From positions 372,001 to 436,000 of the forward strand of contig JBCCPK010000001.1 in assembly GCA_039024915.1 (NCBI GenBank): DNA of 64,000 bases. Direction: 5' to 3'. Shown piece by piece: positions 33,962 through 42,386 of this stretch. The notes under the pieces were generated by a model, which did no database searches, was not told where the DNA came from, and was given only the letters and a program-made list of their open reading frames with translations. The stretch comes from Pseudomonadota bacterium (lineage in GTDB: Bacteria; Pseudomonadota; Alphaproteobacteria; Rhizobiales; MH13). The first letter of the stretch is position 1; the number at the start of each line of letters is the position of its first letter. Made by a program: the position numbers and the translations under genes.

Positions 33962-35166
33962 TGGCCATCGATCTCGCCCATCGCCAGATCGCTGCGCGAC
34001 CGCCGCTTGCGGGTGCGCCCAAAGGCTTGGCGACGCAGGATGCGCTTTCTGGCCTGAAAATCAGCCATATCGAGATCCCGCTCGAGATGGCTCTATCGGA
34101 CGCCAAGGTGCTGACCGGGCGGCAGTCGCCCCTGACCCATGTCGACATTCTGACCGTGGAAGCGGTCAGCGAAGCGGGCGCAAGCGGCATGGGCTTTGGC
34201 TATACGCTGCGCGCGGGCGGCGCTGGCATGTTCGCGCTCGCCTGCGAGATCGCACCGCGCATCATGGGACAGGACCCGAACGATATCGGCAGGTTATGGG
34301 AGTTGTTGCGCTGGCAGACAAACAGCCTTGGGCGCGGAGGCATGTCGTACCAGACCATCGCGGCTTTCGACACTGCGCTATGGGACATGAAGGCGAAGCG
34401 CGCCGGGCTGCCGCTTGCGAAACTGCTCGGTGCGCACCGCGATAGCCTGCGAATCTACAATTCTGAGGGGCAGTACCTTCAGGCTGGCATCGATGAGATC
34501 AAGGCGGCGGCAGACCGCTCACTGGCCATCGGCATCGGCGGCATCAAGATGAAGGTTGGACAACCGGACGGGCAAGAGGATTTGCGCCGCATAGACGCGC
34601 TGCGTTCTCACCTTCCAGATAACGTCGCCCTGATGATCGATGCCAACCAGCAATGGGACCGGGCGTACGCGCAGCAGTTCGGGCGCATCGTTGATGATCT
34701 GGGCCTCGCCTTTATCGAGGAGCCGCTTGATGCCCTCGATTTTGAGGGACATGCGGCGCTTGCGCGCGATCTCGCGACCCCCATCGCCACCGGCGAGATG
34801 CTGACCTCACCGACCGAAGCGATCGGCCTGGTGCGGGCTGGTGGATGTGACGTCAGTCAGGTGGATGCGTTGAGGATCGGCGGCGTAACCCCGTTCCTGC
34901 AGGCGATGACGATGGCGGAGGTGCACAAGGTTTCAATAGCGCCGCACTGGGTGATGGAGCTGCATGTGCATCTCGCTGCGGCCTTCCATGAGGAACCGTG
35001 GATCGAGCACTTTTTGTGGCTGGAACCGCTGTTTGAGGAACGGCTGGAGATCGCCGATGGCCGTGTAGCGGTCCCCGCGCGGCCCGGCCTTGGTTTGACG
35101 TTGTCGGCGCAGGCTCGCGACTGGACAAAGACCGTATGGGCGACCGGGGAGCCGGTTGACGCATGA
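33961..35166 (+). CDS. L-talarate/galactarate dehydratase-like enolase-superfamily enzyme
   Basis: A 401-residue enolase-superfamily enzyme with mandelate-racemase-type catalytic residues. KMKVG supplies the KxK lysine, and DANQQWD, FIEEPLDALD and ATGEML are the metal and binding motifs. APHWVMELHVHLAAAFHEEP carries the late histidine and strongly resembles the L-talarate/galactarate dehydratase C-terminal region. It would dehydrate galactarate or talarate to 5-keto-4-deoxyglucarate. The ATG overlaps the upstream stop (TGATG), and a KdgD-like gene follows, consistent with consecutive hexarate steps. Confidence 0.82.
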   Translation: MAIDLAHRQIAARPPLAGAPKGLATQDALSGLKISHIEIPLEMALSDAKVLTGRQSPLTHVDILTVEAVSEAGASGMGFGYTLRAGGAGMFALACEIAPRIMGQDPNDIGRLWELLRWQTNSLGRGGMSYQTIAAFDTALWDMKAKRAGLPLAKLLGAHRDSLRIYNSEGQYLQAGIDEIKAAADRSLAIGIGGIKMKVGQPDGQEDLRRIDALRSHLPDNVALMIDANQQWDRAYAQQFGRIVDDLGLAFIEEPLDALDFEGHAALARDLATPIATGEMLTSPTEAIGLVRAGGCDVSQVDALRIGGVTPFLQAMTMAEVHKVSIAPHWVMELHVHLAAAFHEEPWIEHFLWLEPLFEERLEIADGRVAVPARPGLGLTLSAQARDWTKTVWATGEPVDA

Positions 35167-35209
35167 TGGAAGGTGGCAGGGTCTTTTCGTGGTGAACCGG
35201 GGGACAGGG

Positions 35210-36127
35210 ATGCAGGATCTAAAGACGGCACTGGGCGGCGTGTCGGGCATTCTGGCGACGCCATTCGATGCCGCGGGCAAGCTGGCGCCGGAACGCCAAG
35301 CGCCGATTGTCGAGCGGGCGCTCGCGGCTGGCGTGCACGTACTGACGGCCAATGGCAACACGGGCGAATTCTATTCGTTGACCACCGATGAGGCGCTGGC
35401 GATGGTCCAGTCGGCGGCCCAGCATATCGCGGGCCGGTGTCCGCTGGTCGCGGGCGTCGGCCGCGCGCTGCCGGATGCTTGCCGACTGGCGGAGGCGTCG
35501 GAGAAGGCAGGCGCGTCTGCGCTCATGGTCCATCAGCCGCCCGACCCCTTCGTCGCGCCGCGCGGCATTCGCGCCTATGTCGAAGAAGTCTCACGCGCAG
35601 CGCCAAGCCTGCCCCTGGTCCTTTACCTTCGCAATGATGGTATCGGAATTTCGGCCATCGCCGATCTGTGCAGCGCGCCGAAGGTGGTCGCCGTCAAGTG
35701 GGCAACGCCGAACCCGATGCACTTGAAAAAGGCTATCGACGTCTCGCCGGGCCACATTATCTGGGTCGGCGGTCTCGCCGAAGTCTGGGCACCGCCACTT
35801 TACGCGGTCGGCGCACGCGGCTTCACCTCCGGGCTGATCAATGTCTGGCCCGAACGGTCGGTGGCGATCTGGAACGCGCTTGAAGCGGACCGGCTCACGG
35901 AAGCGCGCGCGCTCATAGCCGAAATGCAGGTGTTCGAAGATATCCGCGCCGAGGAACAGGGCGGCGCGAATGTCGCCGGGGTCAAGGCTGCGCTAGCGCT
36001 CATGGGCGAGGATTGCGGGGGCGTACGCCCTCCGGGAGCCTGGCCGCTAACCCCCAACCAGTTGGACCGGTTGGAGGCGTTTCTCCAATCCAACGGCTTG
36101 TTGCCCGCCGAACGAAAGGCAAGTTGA
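35210..36127 (+). CDS. DapA-family enzyme, KdgD-like (5-dehydro-4-deoxyglucarate dehydratase candidate)
   Basis: A 305-residue TIM-barrel lyase of the DapA/NAL superfamily. The Schiff-base lysine is Lys163 in VAVKWA and the catalytic tyrosine is Tyr139 in VLYLRND; the phosphate/carboxylate loop is ANGNTGEFYSLT near residue 47. The family includes KdgD, which converts 5-keto-4-deoxyglucarate to 2-oxoglutarate semialdehyde and CO2, and several keto-acid aldolases. It follows the talarate/galactarate dehydratase-like gene, which would supply that substrate. ATG 35210 (GGGGGACAGGG upstream) is preferred over an upstream TTG at 35156. Confidence 0.82.
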   Translation: MQDLKTALGGVSGILATPFDAAGKLAPERQAPIVERALAAGVHVLTANGNTGEFYSLTTDEALAMVQSAAQHIAGRCPLVAGVGRALPDACRLAEASEKAGASALMVHQPPDPFVAPRGIRAYVEEVSRAAPSLPLVLYLRNDGIGISAIADLCSAPKVVAVKWATPNPMHLKKAIDVSPGHIIWVGGLAEVWAPPLYAVGARGFTSGLINVWPERSVAIWNALEADRLTEARALIAEMQVFEDIRAEEQGGANVAGVKAALALMGEDCGGVRPPGAWPLTPNQLDRLEAFLQSNGLLPAERKAS

Positions 36128-36861
36128 TGATAGATCATGCGACCGTAACCGTCTCGACCGAGGCTATTGAAAAACTCCGCCACGTCTCGGTCGCAACGCT
36201 CGCGACGATCCTGTTCAAGCGCGGCCTGCGAAACCAGACGATCCAGGACGTCCGGCCCGTTCGTTACATCGGCCGCAACATGGTTGGACCGGCTTTCACG
36301 CTCCGGTATATGCCAGCCCGCGAGGACCGCAATACCGTCGCTGAATTCCGCAATCCGAAACATCCGCAACGCTTCGCGATTGAGACATGTCCTACCGGTC
36401 ATGTGCTGGTGATGGACAGCCGCAAAGACGCACGCGCGGCGTCTGCCGGGGACATTCTTGTCAATCGCCTCGCCGCGCGCGGGGTCGAGGGTATCGTGAC
36501 CGATGGCGGGTTTCGAGATGCGTTGACGATTGGTCAGATCGATATGCCCGCTTACCACCAGAGGCCATCGTCGCCGACCAACCTGACCCTCAATGAGGCG
36601 ATCGATATGAATGTGCCCATCGGCTGTGGCGATGCGCCGGTCTTCCCGGGCGACATCCTGGTGGGCGACGCGGACAGCGTTATCGTATTGCCTGCGCACC
36701 TCGCCGAAGAGATCGCCGAGGAAGCCGCCGAGATGACGGTCTATGAGGATTTCGTGCTCGAAAAGGTGAAGGCCGGCGAAACCATTATCGGTTTGTATCC
36801 AGCGACCGATGATCGGCACGAGGCGGATTTCGCCGCCTGGCGTAAAGCCAACAATCGCTGA
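36127..36861 (+). CDS. RraA-like / HMG aldolase-family protein
   Basis: A 244-residue protein with the RraA/dimethylmenaquinone-methyltransferase-like fold. Its motifs are VSVATLATILFKRG, VGPAFTLRYMPA, GDILVNRLAARGVEGIVTDGGFRD (the GIVTDGxxRD signature with catalytic Arg/Asp) and PGDILVGDADSVIVLPA. Family members include 4-hydroxy-4-methyl-2-oxoglutarate aldolase and oxaloacetate decarboxylases. It overlaps the KdgD-like stop by one base (TGATG), so it may act on a keto-acid of the same pathway. The family is often misannotated as RNase E inhibitor. The exact reaction is unknown. Confidence 0.82.
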   Translation: MIDHATVTVSTEAIEKLRHVSVATLATILFKRGLRNQTIQDVRPVRYIGRNMVGPAFTLRYMPAREDRNTVAEFRNPKHPQRFAIETCPTGHVLVMDSRKDARAASAGDILVNRLAARGVEGIVTDGGFRDALTIGQIDMPAYHQRPSSPTNLTLNEAIDMNVPIGCGDAPVFPGDILVGDADSVIVLPAHLAEEIAEEAAEMTVYEDFVLEKVKAGETIIGLYPATDDRHEADFAAWRKANNR

Positions 36862-36952
36862 GGGGTCAGCTCCCTACCGTGCGCGCCAGTAAGTTTCGCT
36901 GCGATGCAAGTGCTATCGGCGCGTAAGGTGGCCCGCCCGCATTTCTGCTTTC

Positions 36953-38158
36953 TCACGCGGTCTGTTCGCCGGCGGCACCGCTTGCGATCAGCGCTTCGAT
37001 CGCATCGTTTTGATAGCCCAACTCCGCAAGAATCTCCCGGGTGTGCTGACCGACAAGCGGCGCTGGTTTTTCAATCGAGGCAGGTGTCTCGCTGAAGCTC
37101 ACTGACGGCCCGACCACCTTCACATTTCCGGCGGTCGGGTGATCATAGGTCTGGATCAGTCCGAGATGCTGCACCTGCGGATCGGCGGCGGCTTCAAGAT
37201 GGCTCTTGACCTCGCCGCACCAGATATCGGCGGCCAGCATCGCGTCCATCAATTCGTCGGTGGTCCACTTGCCGGTTTCCGCCGCGATCTTGCGCCAGAC
37301 CTCATCGCGCTTGGCGAACAGCGTTTCAGCATCATCGTAGGCGAGCAAATCATCGTTGCCGAGAACGCGCACCAGCGTCTTGAACGGGCTCATCGCGATC
37401 GTCACCCAACCATCTGAGGTCGGGTAGGTTCCGAACGGCGCGTCCATACCCGGGTGGCCAATGCCGGAATGGGGGCGCTCGAAATCCTCGTCGAAGTTCA
37501 TCGCCATAACCATTTCCTGGTTCTGGTGGGCGAGCATCCCGGCGAGGAGGTTAATCTTCACCTCCTGACCTTTCCCCGTGCGCTCGCGGTACAAAAGCGC
37601 CGACAGGATACCGTAGACCATGTTCATCGCACCGACCTGATCTGAGAAGCCCGCGCCAACGGGCGTCGGCGGCTGATCGGCCTGGCCGGTGGCGGCCATG
37701 ATGCCTGTCAGGCCCTGTACCAGCATGTCCTGGCCGGGCCGGGAAACATAGGGGCCATCCTCGCCATAGCCCGATCCCGAGCAGTAGACGATGCCGGGGT
37801 TTACGGCCTTGAAATCCTCATAGCCATAGCCGAGTCGCGCCATAACGCCGGGGCGGAAATTCTGCACGACCACATCCGCCGTCTCCGCCAGTTTCATGAT
37901 CGCATCACGCGCCTCGGGCGCCTTGAGGTTGAGTGCAAGCGAGCGTTTGTTGCGGTTCCAGGCGAGAAAATTCGGGCTCTCGCTGCCGCCCACCCACTTG
38001 TTGCGAAAGGTCAGCGACCGGAACAGATCGCCAGCGCCGGGGCGCTCGATCTTGATGACGTTCGCGCCGGCATCGGCAAGCAGCTGTGTGGCAAACGGCC
38101 CCTGCAAAAGATGGGAGAAATCGAGGATGGTGATGTGGGACAGGGCTTTGTCGGTCAT
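36953..38158 (-). CDS. Class III CoA-transferase (CaiB/BaiF family)
   Basis: A ~401-residue CaiB/BaiF/Frc-type CoA-transferase. The N-terminus HITILDFSHLLQGPFATQLL and ADAGANVIKIERPGAGDLFR are diagnostic, with LNLKAPEARDAIMKLAETAD, DVVVQNFRPGVMARLGYGY and ATGQADQPPTPVG following. The catalytic aspartate of the family falls near residue 165-170. ATG 38158 (MTDKALSHI) matches family starts better than the TTG at 38188. It is the last gene of the long carbohydrate ABC operon, 36 bases after the binding-protein-like gene. It would load CoA onto a carboxylic acid, an unusual step for a sugar system. Confidence 0.9.
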   Translation of the reverse strand: MTDKALSHITILDFSHLLQGPFATQLLADAGANVIKIERPGAGDLFRSLTFRNKWVGGSESPNFLAWNRNKRSLALNLKAPEARDAIMKLAETADVVVQNFRPGVMARLGYGYEDFKAVNPGIVYCSGSGYGEDGPYVSRPGQDMLVQGLTGIMAATGQADQPPTPVGAGFSDQVGAMNMVYGILSALLYRERTGKGQEVKINLLAGMLAHQNQEMVMAMNFDEDFERPHSGIGHPGMDAPFGTYPTSDGWVTIAMSPFKTLVRVLGNDDLLAYDDAETLFAKRDEVWRKIAAETGKWTTDELMDAMLAADIWCGEVKSHLEAAADPQVQHLGLIQTYDHPTAGNVKVVGPSVSFSETPASIEKPAPLVGQHTREILAELGYQNDAIEALIASGAAGEQTA

Positions 38159-38194
38159 TGGCTCAAACATCGAGTTGGCAGATTGCAAAAGACT

Positions 38195-39355
38195 TCAGGC
38201 GGCGCGGGCGGGATGGAGCGGGCCAACGGCATGGCTGCGGGCGTCGCGCCACAACCCGCGAAGCGTATCCAGCGTGCGCTCGGGGTCTTCCCGCGCCCTC
38301 AGCGCCTGCCTGATCCGCTCGGCAGCTATGGTTTGGAAAGCAATGTATCCATCGAAACGCGGGCGCACACAGGCGCGCTCCGCCGTCGTCAGGCAGTTCG
38401 CATAAAATCGGTTCCATCGGCTGTTGAGACCTTCATCCTCCCATGCGACACGTGCGGAGGGTTGGCCGCCATGCCGCGGGATCATGGTCGTGTGAACGTC
38501 CGCCTTCATGAGCCAGGCAAGATGGTCCAGCAGGTCCTTGTTCGGTGTGCATCGTGCAGAGATCGCAAGTCCCGTTCCGCCGAGCACACCCCCCGTATCA
38601 GCCTCTCCAACCCCGATCGAGTTTGAGAACGCAATCGCGTTGGACAAATGGGCATCCGCGTAGTTGACGTAGCCAAAGATCAGCCCAACGCAATCGATCG
38701 AACCGTCGGCCATGGCTTCGCACATCGCGATTGGGTTGAGTGCTTCTGAGCCAGCTGGTCGAAGGGCGTAGAGCTGCTGCATGGTCTCAAGGGCGAGCAG
38801 CGCCGGCGCGTCGGCAAACAGCCCTTCGCCTCCCGGCACTGCGCCGAACGCGGCGACCATCGACAGCAGGGTGAGAAAAGCGTGCGGGCCTGCAAGCGAT
38901 TGAGCAACCGCGTATTGCTGAGCGGCCGCCACCAAGTCGTCCCACGATGCCGGCGGCTCGGCCAATCGATCGGGACGACGGGCCATGACCTGGGTCGCAA
39001 CATCAAGCGGCAGCGCCCATTGCGTCGGCGTACCAGATGCGTCGGGCCAGTTGTAGGACGCAAACGACGGGCCGACGCTCTGCTTTTCCCAGAGCGCCAA
39101 CTGATCGTGGCTGAAGCATGTATCGAGAGCCATAAGGCAGCGCTTGGCGACCGCTTTACCAACGTGCGGATGGTCGATGATCAGCAGATCGTAATGCTGG
39201 GCCAGGGCATCAATTGGCGCGCTTTCGAAGCCCTCAAGCGGTTGGGTATGCCATTCGATGAGTGGCTCCTTGTGCCCCTTATTGACCCGTCCGGCCGCGG
39301 CGACCAGAGGGTCGCGGCCGCGCGGGTGGTCCCAAGTCAGCCCTCGATACGTCAT
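38195..39355 (-). CDS. Binding-protein-like protein without signal peptide
   Basis: A 386-residue protein resembling family-1 sugar ABC binding proteins. Supporting segments are YDLLIIDHPHVGKAV, PLDVATQVMARRPDRL, WDDLVAAAQQYA, LGGTGLAISARC and HLAWLMKADVHTTM. It begins MTYRGLTWDHPRGRDPL with no hydrophobic export signal, so it appears to stay in the cytosol. The ATG overlaps the upstream SMP-30-like stop (GTATGA) and is preferred over a TTG at 39370. The operon already encodes a secreted binding protein, so this one may serve as an intracellular ligand sensor, carrier or enzyme. Function unknown. Confidence 0.78.
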   Translation of the reverse strand: MTYRGLTWDHPRGRDPLVAAAGRVNKGHKEPLIEWHTQPLEGFESAPIDALAQHYDLLIIDHPHVGKAVAKRCLMALDTCFSHDQLALWEKQSVGPSFASYNWPDASGTPTQWALPLDVATQVMARRPDRLAEPPASWDDLVAAAQQYAVAQSLAGPHAFLTLLSMVAAFGAVPGGEGLFADAPALLALETMQQLYALRPAGSEALNPIAMCEAMADGSIDCVGLIFGYVNYADAHLSNAIAFSNSIGVGEADTGGVLGGTGLAISARCTPNKDLLDHLAWLMKADVHTTMIPRHGGQPSARVAWEDEGLNSRWNRFYANCLTTAERACVRPRFDGYIAFQTIAAERIRQALRAREDPERTLDTLRGLWRDARSHAVGPLHPARAA

Positions 39356-40239
39356 ACCGACGCCTTCCAAAGCGGATCAGCGCCTGTGTCCATCGCGATT
39401 CTGGTCAGGTGCCAACGGCCGAGGTTGGCCGTGTAAAGCGTGTCGCCGTCGAAAGCGATGTTGGTGGGATGGCACAAAGTGTGGGCGGTGACGTCCTCGA
39501 TAAGGATATCGACGCGTCCGCCGTCCGCCGATGCGCGCAAAATGCGGGACGGCTCATAGCAGGAGATCAAAAGGCGGCCATCACGATCAAAGGCAAGCCC
39601 ATCAGGCAAGCCAGGCAGGTCACCGGCAAAGATCTCGGGAAGGCCCGCCGACCCATCGCCATGGATCGGTATGCGCGTTACACAGGGCGCGAAGGTTTCA
39701 CAAACATAGAGCGCATCCTCCCCAGGTCGTATCGCGAGCCCGTTGGCAAAGTTCATGGGGCCGCCGTACCAGAGTTCGCCTGCACCGCTTTGCAGATCGT
39801 AAGCCCAAACACCCGGCCCTGGCACGCCGGATTCATGGCTGTCGGAAACGAAGAGCCTTCCGCGCTGGCGATCAACAACCGGGTAGTTTGGAATCTTGAT
39901 ACCCTGCTCGGTGAAGCGCCTTGTCTCACCTGTATTGAGATCGTAGCGGAAGACAGCAGCGTGTTTGACATCGCAGACGAACAGCGCTCGGTCGCCGTCG
40001 AACGCCAAACCCAGCGCAAAGCCGCCGGTAGACGTGACCCGCTCATAGTCTGTGCCATCAGGCTGGACACGAATGATGTCGCCATCCTGATTGCCTGCCC
40101 AGATCGCACCGTCCGGACCCACGGCCACACCCTCTGGATGGCTCAGTTTTGGCTCTGCGAATGTCCCATCAAACAGGATCGTCGCCCGCTCGGTTGGCAA
40201 GATCGGAGTCTGCCCGCGATGGAAATGGAAGCCCGCCAT
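39352..40239 (-). CDS. SMP-30/gluconolactonase-like propeller protein
   Basis: A 295-residue beta-propeller of the SMP-30/LRE or strictosidine-synthase-like type. Repeated blade motifs are visible: HPEGVAVGPDGAIWAGNQDG, GFALGLAFDGDRALFVCD, RLFVSDSHESGVPGPGVW, FANGLAIRPGEDALYVCET, GLPDGLAFDRDGRLLISCYEP and HPTNIAFDGDTLYTANLG. The family contains metal-dependent sugar lactonases. The ATG at 40239 lies one base after the ABC ATPase stop, and the stop overlaps the next gene. In this operon it may open a sugar lactone formed by the SDR. An upstream in-frame start at 40272 is less likely. Confidence 0.82.
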   Translation of the reverse strand: MAGFHFHRGQTPILPTERATILFDGTFAEPKLSHPEGVAVGPDGAIWAGNQDGDIIRVQPDGTDYERVTSTGGFALGLAFDGDRALFVCDVKHAAVFRYDLNTGETRRFTEQGIKIPNYPVVDRQRGRLFVSDSHESGVPGPGVWAYDLQSGAGELWYGGPMNFANGLAIRPGEDALYVCETFAPCVTRIPIHGDGSAGLPEIFAGDLPGLPDGLAFDRDGRLLISCYEPSRILRASADGGRVDILIEDVTAHTLCHPTNIAFDGDTLYTANLGRWHLTRIAMDTGADPLWKASV

Positions 40240-40240
40240 G

Positions 40241-41287
40241 TTAGGCGCGCCGCTCGCCGGTCTGCGCGTCAAACAGGTGCAGCTTTTCGGGCTGGAACAG
40301 CAAGCCGACCTCGCTGTCCATGGCGCGGCCCTCTTCGGGGCCGACTTTGGCCGCCAAAAGGGTATCGCCGACCTTGATGTTCAGCAGCACGCAGTCGCCG
40401 AGCAGTTCGCTCGAATAGATCACCCCAGTCAGGTCGCCCTGAGACGCCTCAACGACCGAGACGTCCTCGGGCCGTACGCCCAGCACGGTGGGGCCGCTTT
40501 CAGCTTCGAGCGCGAGCGAGCCTGCAACATGATTGAACCGGCCTTCCGCAACGGTGCCGCTGAGCAGGTTCATGGGCGGGGAGCCGATAAAACCCGCAAC
40601 GAAGGTGTTGGCCGGGCGCGCATAGATTTCTGCTGGGGTTCCGATCTGCTGGATCTTGGCGTCGTTGAGGATGACGATCCGATCCGCGAGCGTCATCGCC
40701 TCGACCTGATCGTGGGTCACATAAATGGTCGTGGTGCCCAGCTCGCGCTGAAGGTGCTTGAGTTCGGCGCGCATGACCGTCCGAAGCTTGGCGTCGAGGT
40801 TTGACAGCGGCTCATCCATCAGGAAGAGCTTCGGAGTACGGACGATTGCGCGCGCTAGGGCAACTCGTTGTCTTTGGCCGCCAGACAGTTCGGCCGGTCG
40901 CCTGGCAAGCAGCGTATCCATCTCCACCTTGGAGGCCGCCTCCTTCACCCGTTCCAGCCGTTCGGCCTGGCCGACCCGCGCGATCTTCAACGGATAGCCG
41001 ATATTTTCGCCCACCGTCATATGCGGGTAAAGCGCGTAGTTCTGGAAGACCATCGCCAGGTCCCGACGCCGCGCTGGGACTTCATTGACCCGCTTTCCGC
41101 CGATGAGAATCTCGCCTTGGGTTGGCTCTTCGAGGCCCGCCACAAGCCTCATCGTGGTCGACTTTCCACACCCAGAAGGGCCCAGAAGGACCAGAAACTC
41201 GCCGTCATCGATCGACAGATCGAGGCTTTCGAGCGCGGTGAAGCCGCCGAAGCGCTTGCCAAGGCCCTTCAGCTCAACGGTTGCCAT
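40241..41287 (-). CDS. Carbohydrate ABC importer ATPase (UgpC/MalK/MsmX type)
   Basis: A 348-residue ATPase with Walker A GPSGCGKSTT, Q-loop, signature LSGGQRQRVALARA, Walker B LFLMDEPLSNLDAKLR and H-loop IYVTHDQVEAMTLADR. A C-terminal TOBE/OB regulatory part (NTFVAGFIGSPPMNLLSG; LGVRPEDV) is typical of CUT1 sugar importers. ATG 41287 overlaps the stop of the preceding gene by 14 bases. It should energise the two permeases encoded at 43.9-45.6 kb with the binding protein at 45.7-47 kb, although four other genes lie between them. Confidence 0.95.
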   Translation of the reverse strand: MATVELKGLGKRFGGFTALESLDLSIDDGEFLVLLGPSGCGKSTTMRLVAGLEEPTQGEILIGGKRVNEVPARRRDLAMVFQNYALYPHMTVGENIGYPLKIARVGQAERLERVKEAASKVEMDTLLARRPAELSGGQRQRVALARAIVRTPKLFLMDEPLSNLDAKLRTVMRAELKHLQRELGTTTIYVTHDQVEAMTLADRIVILNDAKIQQIGTPAEIYARPANTFVAGFIGSPPMNLLSGTVAEGRFNHVAGSLALEAESGPTVLGVRPEDVSVVEASQGDLTGVIYSSELLGDCVLLNIKVGDTLLAAKVGPEEGRAMDSEVGLLFQPEKLHLFDAQTGERRA

Positions 41288-42386
41288 GGTTGGCCTCATT
41301 GCCCGGCGCGGCTCTGCCGAACAGGTGATAATCATGGAATGGCACGCGAACCGTGTCGCCGTGATCGCCCTCGATGGCGATGGCGTGCTTTTCCATCACG
41401 ATGGATTGGACACTGTTCCAACCTTGCGCGTTCGGGATTGCGCCGATGACGTGGCGGATTGTCGTCCGCCTGTTCTCTGCGAGTTTGAAGGTCGTCGGCA
41501 CACCAAGCGCCTTGATCGGATTGTCGCCGATTGCCGCCTTATGGCCTGAAGCAGCCGCTGATCGACCGTCCTCGATCCCCAAGACGCCCCGATTGCGCCC
41601 GTTCCACGGGAAGTCTGTCCGTGCGCCGTTGGAGTGCCAAAGCATCGTGATGGGAAGATCGTGCAAATCCTTCAGCACGAAGACGATGTCATCTTCACGC
41701 TCACGGATAACCGCCGTCCAGCCCAACCCTTCGGATGCCTCATCGACAAGGGTGATGAAGTCTTCGCCACTCCCCGGGATGGGCAGTTTGTGAAGGTTTA
41801 TTGCTTCGCCATCGCTGCCCGGAATTGCGGTCAGATCAGAGGTGCTCTCACCCAGCGTAAAGGCGTGGCGGCCCGGCACAATCGCAAAATCATTGGTCAT
41901 CGCCACGCGCTTGGCCGAACAGGTCAGCCTTGCCCCCCCGGATACATCGATCATGGGGTGATGGGCGAAGGTTAGTTCGCCCTCCCCGCCATCAATCGTG
42001 TGGACCTGAACCAGCAGGGGTGCATTGGCCTTAAGGCTGAGCTTCTTGGTGATGCGCGCGCCCATGACGGGGCGCTTCAACGTGGCTTCCAGCCAACCAT
42101 GGTGGCGCGTGTGGACATCCCATGCGCTATTGGCCGTCCATCCGTGCTGAGGTGCGTCCTCCACATCGCTCTTGCCGAAAGGCATACAAACAAAGTCACC
42201 CGCCAATTTACGGTCTACCGGCGGCACTGCTTCATCCGCGAGCGCATCGGCGTCATCTGTCCACGCAGCGCGGTGCAAGGGCGTGAGCGTCTTCCCCTGC
42301 CAGCGGAAATTGAGGCGCGGGATGTTGCCCACGGACGGATCGAAGCTCAGCGCACCGATCTCTGTTGCAATCTCTTCCATGCTCAT
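41274..42386 (-). CDS. Uncharacterised protein of sugar operon, possibly mutarotase-fold
   Basis: A 370-residue soluble protein that I do not recognise with certainty. It is rich in beta-type sequence with scattered His and Asp residues: WQGKTLTPLHRAAWTDD near the start, RHHGWLEATL, LLVQVHTIDGGEGELTFAHH, a central GLGWTAVIRE, and a C-terminal VPFHDYHLFG. The opening WxGKxLTPLHRAPW-like motif recalls aldose-1-epimerase or galactose-mutarotase-like proteins, but no assignment is safe. ATGA overlap with the SDR and a 14-base overlap with the ATPase show co-translation, so it probably acts on the transported sugar or sugar acid. Confidence 0.6.
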   Translation of the reverse strand: MSMEEIATEIGALSFDPSVGNIPRLNFRWQGKTLTPLHRAAWTDDADALADEAVPPVDRKLAGDFVCMPFGKSDVEDAPQHGWTANSAWDVHTRHHGWLEATLKRPVMGARITKKLSLKANAPLLVQVHTIDGGEGELTFAHHPMIDVSGGARLTCSAKRVAMTNDFAIVPGRHAFTLGESTSDLTAIPGSDGEAINLHKLPIPGSGEDFITLVDEASEGLGWTAVIREREDDIVFVLKDLHDLPITMLWHSNGARTDFPWNGRNRGVLGIEDGRSAAASGHKAAIGDNPIKALGVPTTFKLAENRRTTIRHVIGAIPNAQGWNSVQSIVMEKHAIAIEGDHGDTVRVPFHDYHLFGRAAPGNEANHGNR

